From Desulfuromonas sp. CSMB_57 (GTDB taxonomy: Bacteria; Desulfobacterota; Desulfuromonadia; Desulfuromonadales; Syntrophotaleaceae): a DNA stretch of 64,000 nt. Where the stretch lies: the NCBI RefSeq assembly GCF_020194955.2, contig NZ_JAFCIY020000031.1:62001-126000 (forward strand), read 5' to 3'. The notes under the pieces were generated by a model. The model was given only the letters and a program-made list of their open reading frames with translations, searched no databases and was not told the DNA's origin. Of the stretch, positions 60,294 to 64,000 are shown piece by piece; the stretch's first letter is position 1; each line of letters begins with the position of its first letter. The position numbers and the translations under genes were made by a program.

Positions 60294-62263
60294 GGCAGCC
60301 AGCCGGTTTGCAGCAACACCCGGTTGAGAACCCAGCCCACAATGAAAGCCAGGGCGGTCACCAAGGCGAAAATGCCGAGGGATACTTTCCAGCCACGCTC
60401 CTTTTTCATCATCAGAAACTGGGCCACGCAAGGCACGAACAGGGTCATGGTCACGGCGGCCACGGTCAACTGCCGCGGCGACAGCAAACCCGAGGTCTGC
60501 AGATCATAGAGTCCGGCGGCACCGAAATCGCGTCGGAAAAAACCGAAAATGAACGCCGCCGCCACCTCCTCCGGCAATCCCAGGGCGCGGACAAAAGGAT
60601 CCATTACCCGCACCAGCCCTTGCAGGGCACCGGTCATCTTGCCGGCCCAGAGCATCACCGAAGCCAGAATGAAAAGGGGAAAAATCTCCAGAAAATACCA
60701 TTGCATGCGGCTGTAGGTCTTGACCAGCACGTTGCGCACCTGGGGCAGGCGCAGGGGCGGCAACTCCATGTAGAACATGGGCTGGTCGCCGACCACCACG
60801 CGGGCGGCCAGCAGGCCCACGGCCAGAAAGACCAGAACGATGCAGGCGGTCCAGACCGCCAAGGCGCCGGGCACCCCGGAGAGCAGGCCGAGGATCACCC
60901 CCAACTGGGCGCTGCAGGGCACCGCCAAGGCCAGCAGCAGGGTGACGATGATACGCTCCCGCACCGTTTCCAGGGTACGGGTCACCATGGTCGCCATGGT
61001 GTCGCAGCCGAAGCCCAGTACCATGGGAATCACCGCCCGGCCGTTGAGACCGATGCGCTTGAAAATCCGATCGACCAGCATGGCCAGGCGGGGGAAATAG
61101 CCCACGTCCTCCATGATGGAAAAAAACAGAAAGAAGGTGCCGACGATGGGCAGCACCAGGGCCACGGCATAGCGCACTCCGAGGGTGAAGACGCCGTACT
61201 CCCCGACCAGCAGTTCCTTCAGCCAGATCCACGGCAACCAGGATTCGGCCTGCCGGATCAGCCAGGGATTGACGTAGCCCTCGAACAATTCCCCCTCGAC
61301 AAAATCCACAATGGTGCCGGCTCCGAACTGACCGACGAACTGATACAGGCCGAAATACAGTACCGCCACCAGCAGGGGGAAACCGGTCCAGGGATTGATG
61401 GTCCAGGCGGCCAACCGCTCGCCGAGGGAAGCTTTCCGGTCCGGATCCTGCCGCACCACCTCGGACAGCAGGCCATGACAGACCCGTTTACGCTCAAGGC
61501 TGATGCGCAGATGCAGGTCATGGCGACGTTCAAAAATGATATCGCTGACCACCTGTTCGACGAGGGGAAACCGCTCCTGTTCCTGTCCACGAACCAGTTC
61601 CCGGACCTCTTCGTCACGCTGCAACAGGAGCAGCGACACGGCCCGGGGATGCAGCGTATAGGTGCCTTTCAGGCAGCGGGCAACGGCCTCGATATCGCCT
61701 TCCAACTCGAAACCGTAGCCGAACACCGCCTGGCCGCCGGGGCGGTTGCCGGCAATCGCCCGGCGCAGTTCGGCCAACCCGCGCTTGCGGCCGATGGCGG
61801 CACCGATGACCGGAATGCCGAGTTTTTCACCAAGCAGTGGAATATCGATATGAATGCCGAGCCGTTCGGCTTCATCCATGATGTTGACCACCAACACCAC
61901 CGGTAGCCCGGCTTCTACCAGTTGCAGGGTCATGGGCAGCATGCGTTCGAGGTTGCGGGCGTCCACCACGTGCACCACCGTATCGGCATGCTCCTGCAGC
62001 AGAATCTCCCGGGCGACCCGCTCCTCCTCGGTGATGGGCAGCAGGGAATACATGCCCGGCGTATCCAAAACCTGATAGCGCCGGCCATCGATTTCGCATT
62101 GCCCCCGCGCCACCGCCACGGAGGTGCCCGGATAGTTGGACACCACCGTGTAGGTGCCGGTCAAGGCATTGAACAGAACGCTTTTGCCAACATTCGGATT
62201 GCCGACCAGGACGATTTTTCGCCCGGGATCTTTTACCTTCGCTTGAGGACCCGCCATATCCAT
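60290..62263 (-). CDS. feoB: Ferrous iron transport protein B
   Basis: Inner-membrane GTP-dependent Fe(II) importer, 657 residues. N-terminal G domain: G1 GNPNVGKS (21-28), G3 DTPGMYSLLP, G4-like VVNIMDEAE; a helical insertion (about 170-270) and then the membrane part with about eight helices (TGFPLLVAVLYFGLYQFVG, PMVLGFGCDTMATMVTRTLE, LFVPCVAQF) including the conserved gate cysteines. It is shorter than E. coli FeoB (773) as in many bacteria. It follows fur by 82 bases. Confidence 0.95.
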   Translation of the reverse strand: MDMAGPQAKVKDPGRKIVLVGNPNVGKSVLFNALTGTYTVVSNYPGTSVAVARGQCEIDGRRYQVLDTPGMYSLLPITEEERVAREILLQEHADTVVHVVDARNLERMLPMTLQLVEAGLPVVLVVNIMDEAERLGIHIDIPLLGEKLGIPVIGAAIGRKRGLAELRRAIAGNRPGGQAVFGYGFELEGDIEAVARCLKGTYTLHPRAVSLLLLQRDEEVRELVRGQEQERFPLVEQVVSDIIFERRHDLHLRISLERKRVCHGLLSEVVRQDPDRKASLGERLAAWTINPWTGFPLLVAVLYFGLYQFVGQFGAGTIVDFVEGELFEGYVNPWLIRQAESWLPWIWLKELLVGEYGVFTLGVRYAVALVLPIVGTFFLFFSIMEDVGYFPRLAMLVDRIFKRIGLNGRAVIPMVLGFGCDTMATMVTRTLETVRERIIVTLLLALAVPCSAQLGVILGLLSGVPGALAVWTACIVLVFLAVGLLAARVVVGDQPMFYMELPPLRLPQVRNVLVKTYSRMQWYFLEIFPLFILASVMLWAGKMTGALQGLVRVMDPFVRALGLPEEVAAAFIFGFFRRDFGAAGLYDLQTSGLLSPRQLTVAAVTMTLFVPCVAQFLMMKKERGWKVSLGIFALVTALAFIVGWVLNRVLLQTGWLP

Positions 62264-62345
62264 AAATCCAGTCAGACCGTGATGAAATCTGCAAATCTAC
62301 CCATTGGCGGCGGACCATCCCGGCAACCGCCGCAACGCCGTCCGA

Positions 62346-62783
62346 TCAATCCGCCGCGGCAGAACACCTTTCGCAGCGACCGAAAATTTCCAGCCGATGG
62401 TCCTCCATGGTGAAATTGTGTTCCCGGGCCACCTGTTCCTGCAGCTTTTCGATGCGTTCATCCTTGAATTCAAGGATGGCACCGCACCTGGTGCAGACCA
62501 GGTGATCATGATGGATGTCGGCATCCCGTGCTTCGTAAAGAGTCTGGCCGGCGCGAAAATCCCGCTCCTCGGCCAGCCCGCATTCAGCAAACAGTTTGAG
62601 AGTCCGATAGACCGTCGCATAGCCGATATGGGGATATTTGCGGCGCACCCGCATGAACAGTTCTTCGGTGGACAGATGGGCCCCTGACTTCAGAAACTCG
62701 TCCAGGATGGCCTCCCTCTGACGGGTCAGCTTGAGCCCCTTCTGGGCGATATAATTGCGGAAGAATTCCCGTTTTTCAGTCAT
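62346..62783 (-). CDS. fur: Fur-family metal-dependent regulator
   Basis: A 145-residue Fur protein. DNA-binding winged helix at about 1-80 (LTRQREAILDEF, TVYRTLKLF) and metal-binding C-terminal part with HHDHLVCTRCG (91-101) and CERC (137-140), so structural zinc C97/C100 and C137/C140 plus iron-site histidines. ATG at 62783 has AGGAGG six bases upstream. It lies upstream of feoB on the same strand, fitting iron control of the operon; PerR or Zur identity cannot be excluded without comparison. Confidence 0.92.
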   Translation of the reverse strand: MTEKREFFRNYIAQKGLKLTRQREAILDEFLKSGAHLSTEELFMRVRRKYPHIGYATVYRTLKLFAECGLAEERDFRAGQTLYEARDADIHHDHLVCTRCGAILEFKDERIEKLQEQVAREHNFTMEDHRLEIFGRCERCSAAAD

Positions 62784-62799
62784 ACGACCTCCTCTGAAA

Positions 62800-62838
62800 T
62801 TGATAGTCAACTTAACAGAAGAACCGAACCCCTGTCAA
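62800..62838 (-). promoter_or_regulatory. Candidate fur promoter with an operator-like repeat
   Basis: -35 TTGACA (62833-62838), 18-base spacer, -10 TAAGTT (62809-62814) on the minus strand. A perfect TTGA-TAG-TCAA inverted repeat (62800-62810) touches the -10; this may be a Fur-type or similar operator. Confidence 0.5.
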
Positions 62839-62863
62839 TCCTGCAAAACCGGGGAGCGCGTCA

Positions 62864-63595
62864 TCAGGACCACGGCAGTATCCGATAGAGGAAGCCGGTC
62901 AATTGATTGTAGCGGTCGAAGAACAACAGCATCCCGACCCCCATGAGCAGCAGGCCGGTGACCATTTCCACCAAGCGGATATAGCTTCGAAAGCGCTTGA
63001 AAAATCCTAAAAATCCGTGAAACAGCAGGCCGGAGAGCAAAAACGGCAGGCCCAGGCCGGCAGAATAGGCCGCCAACAGCAACACGGCGCGACCGGTGCT
63101 GTCGGCGGAGGTGGCGGCAAAGGTCAGGATGGCCGCCAGTATGGGTCCGATGCAGGGGGTCCAGCCGGCCGCGAAGGCGAGCCCGACCAGAAAGGTGCCC
63201 AGGTAGCCGGCCGGCTTGTGGTGCAGACGAATCCGTTTGTCGCCGAGCAGAAATCCGAAATGGATCAGCCCGGTAAGATGAACACCGAACAGAAACACCA
63301 GGATTCCGCCCAGTCGCTGCACCCAGACCAGCCCTTCGCGCAGCACGGTCACCATGCCGGCCAAGGCGCCAAGGGAGATGAAGACCGTGGAAAAGCCGAC
63401 GACAAACAGCAGACAATGGGAAAACACCGTCCAGCGCAGCCGCCAGCCGGGATGGGCCTGCTGCAGCTGGGCAAAACTGAGACCGGTGATATAGGTCACG
63501 AAGGACGGAATCAGGGGCAGGACGCAGGGCGAGACAAAGGAGACCAGACCGGCGCTGAACGCCAGCCACAGGGTCAACTGAGCGCCATCAGTCAT
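62864..63595 (-). CDS. ccdA: Cytochrome c biogenesis protein CcdA
   Basis: A 243-residue membrane protein with six hydrophobic segments that carries electrons from cytoplasmic thioredoxin to periplasmic thiol proteins. The paired cysteines of the DsbD/CcdA family are in FVSPCVLPLIPSF (TM1) and GWTPCIGPILA (TM4). Its start overlaps the end of the tlpA-like gene by eight bases, so it pairs with that thioredoxin-like protein. It supports c-type cytochrome maturation. Confidence 0.92.
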   Translation of the reverse strand: MTDGAQLTLWLAFSAGLVSFVSPCVLPLIPSFVTYITGLSFAQLQQAHPGWRLRWTVFSHCLLFVVGFSTVFISLGALAGMVTVLREGLVWVQRLGGILVFLFGVHLTGLIHFGFLLGDKRIRLHHKPAGYLGTFLVGLAFAAGWTPCIGPILAAILTFAATSADSTGRAVLLLAAYSAGLGLPFLLSGLLFHGFLGFFKRFRSYIRLVEMVTGLLLMGVGMLLFFDRYNQLTGFLYRILPWS

Positions 63596-64000
63596 GGTGC
63601 GGCCTCCCCATCAGGTCTTCGAGAGCCTGCCGGGCGGGACCGGACTCCCAGTTCTGCAAACCGAGAAAGTGCCCGGCCAGGCGTCCCTGACGGTCGAGGA
63701 GAAAGGTGATGGGATACTGAAAGACATTGAAGCGGCTCTGGGCCACTCCCTGACCGTCCAGCAGCACCGGAAACCGATAGCCTTCGCGGCGCATCAATTC
63801 GGCAACCTGGTCGGACGGATCGCCGGCGTTGATCGCCAGGATCGCCACCTCCGCCGGCGGCAGGCCTTCGTAAAGGCGTTGCAATTCGGGCAATTCCAGC
63901 CGGCAGGCCGGGCACCAGATGGCCCAGAAGGACAGCAACACCACCCGGCCCCGCAGCTCCTGCAACTGCACGGCGTGGCCGGCCAGGTCCCGAAGAACGA
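63588..64000 (-). CDS. TlpA/ResA-like thioredoxin-fold protein, C-terminal part
   Basis: The right edge cuts this gene; 137 codons are visible. The redox motif is WCPAC in LSFWAIWCPACRLELPELQRLYEG, followed by the thioredoxin fold with cis-proline context QYPITFLLDRQGRLAGHFLGLQ. Sequence upstream of the visible GTG (DLAGHAVQLQELRGR) is in frame, so the gene starts beyond the window. It probably reduces apocytochrome cysteines, fed by CcdA next to it. Confidence 0.88.
   Translation of the reverse strand, partial: VLRDLAGHAVQLQELRGRVVLLSFWAIWCPACRLELPELQRLYEGLPPAEVAILAINAGDPSDQVAELMRREGYRFPVLLDGQGVAQSRFNVFQYPITFLLDRQGRLAGHFLGLQNWESGPARQALEDLMGRPHHD

Overview
The window reads as a chromosomal segment of a GC-rich, Gram-negative, respiratory or anaerobic bacterium, most like the Desulfuromonadales (Geobacter/Desulfuromonas/Pelobacter group). 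That assignment is inferred from gene order and content: a complete Kdo and Lpt lipopolysaccharide block joined to rpoN, hpf, ptsN and rapZ; a mannose-type phosphotransferase set behind rapZ; PATAN, GGDEF/EAL and hybrid-kinase signalling proteins; two hemerythrin-like proteins; and FeoB iron uptake. No sequence search was possible. Almost every gene lies on the minus strand; only rpsT, one hemerythrin-like gene and an alanine/glycine symporter gene lie on the plus strand. I see no rRNA, CRISPR array, insertion sequence, integrase or phage gene.

Region by region, in window order. 1-12000 (all minus): the translation block murJ-ogt, tRNA-Val(GAC), thrS-infC-rpmI-rplT, terminator, pheS-pheT-ihfA-merR-like, surE-pcm-yqaA-like; infC starts at a rare ATA codon. 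11800-16700: rpsT (plus) facing leuS-lptE-holA, then infA. 16826-22790: a six-gene chemosensory-type set (PATAN/receiver/GAF protein, CheA-like kinase, CheW-like protein, receiver, coiled-coil/GAF protein, receiver) with no receptor, CheR or CheB. 22919-27425: der, era, an Elp3-like radical SAM gene and rnc, the last with a long hairpin in its leader, preceded by an unrecognised 51-residue membrane protein. 27531-33637: a GGDEF/EAL protein, a hemerythrin-like protein, the symporter, a small lipoprotein, bacteriohemerythrin and a nitroreductase. 33798-39040: tRNA-Val(CAC), a thioesterase, a Crp/Fnr regulator, ahcY with a structured leader of about 220 nt, a glycine-zipper lipoprotein and metK.

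39036-54435: a long regulatory and envelope block. In transcription order it is kdsB-pyrG-kdsA-kdsD-kdsC-lptC-lptA-lptB-rpoN-hpf-ptsN-rapZ, then PTS EIIA-EIIB-EIIC-EIID-HPr-EI. Kdo is made (KdsD, KdsA, KdsC), activated with CTP from PyrG (KdsB), and LPS is exported by LptC/A/B, with LptE elsewhere in the window. No HPr kinase is present although HPr keeps its regulatory serine.

54508-64000: a membrane-anchored protein with 14 LVIVD-type repeats (enough for two seven-bladed propellers) that overlaps a CHASE8-type hybrid histidine kinase; then the iron block tlpA-like, ccdA, fur, feoB, a 65-residue cysteine-rich protein and a DtxR/FeoA fusion. The best candidates for undescribed biology are the propeller/kinase pair, the receptor-less chemosensory set, the ahcY leader and the unusual feo operon.
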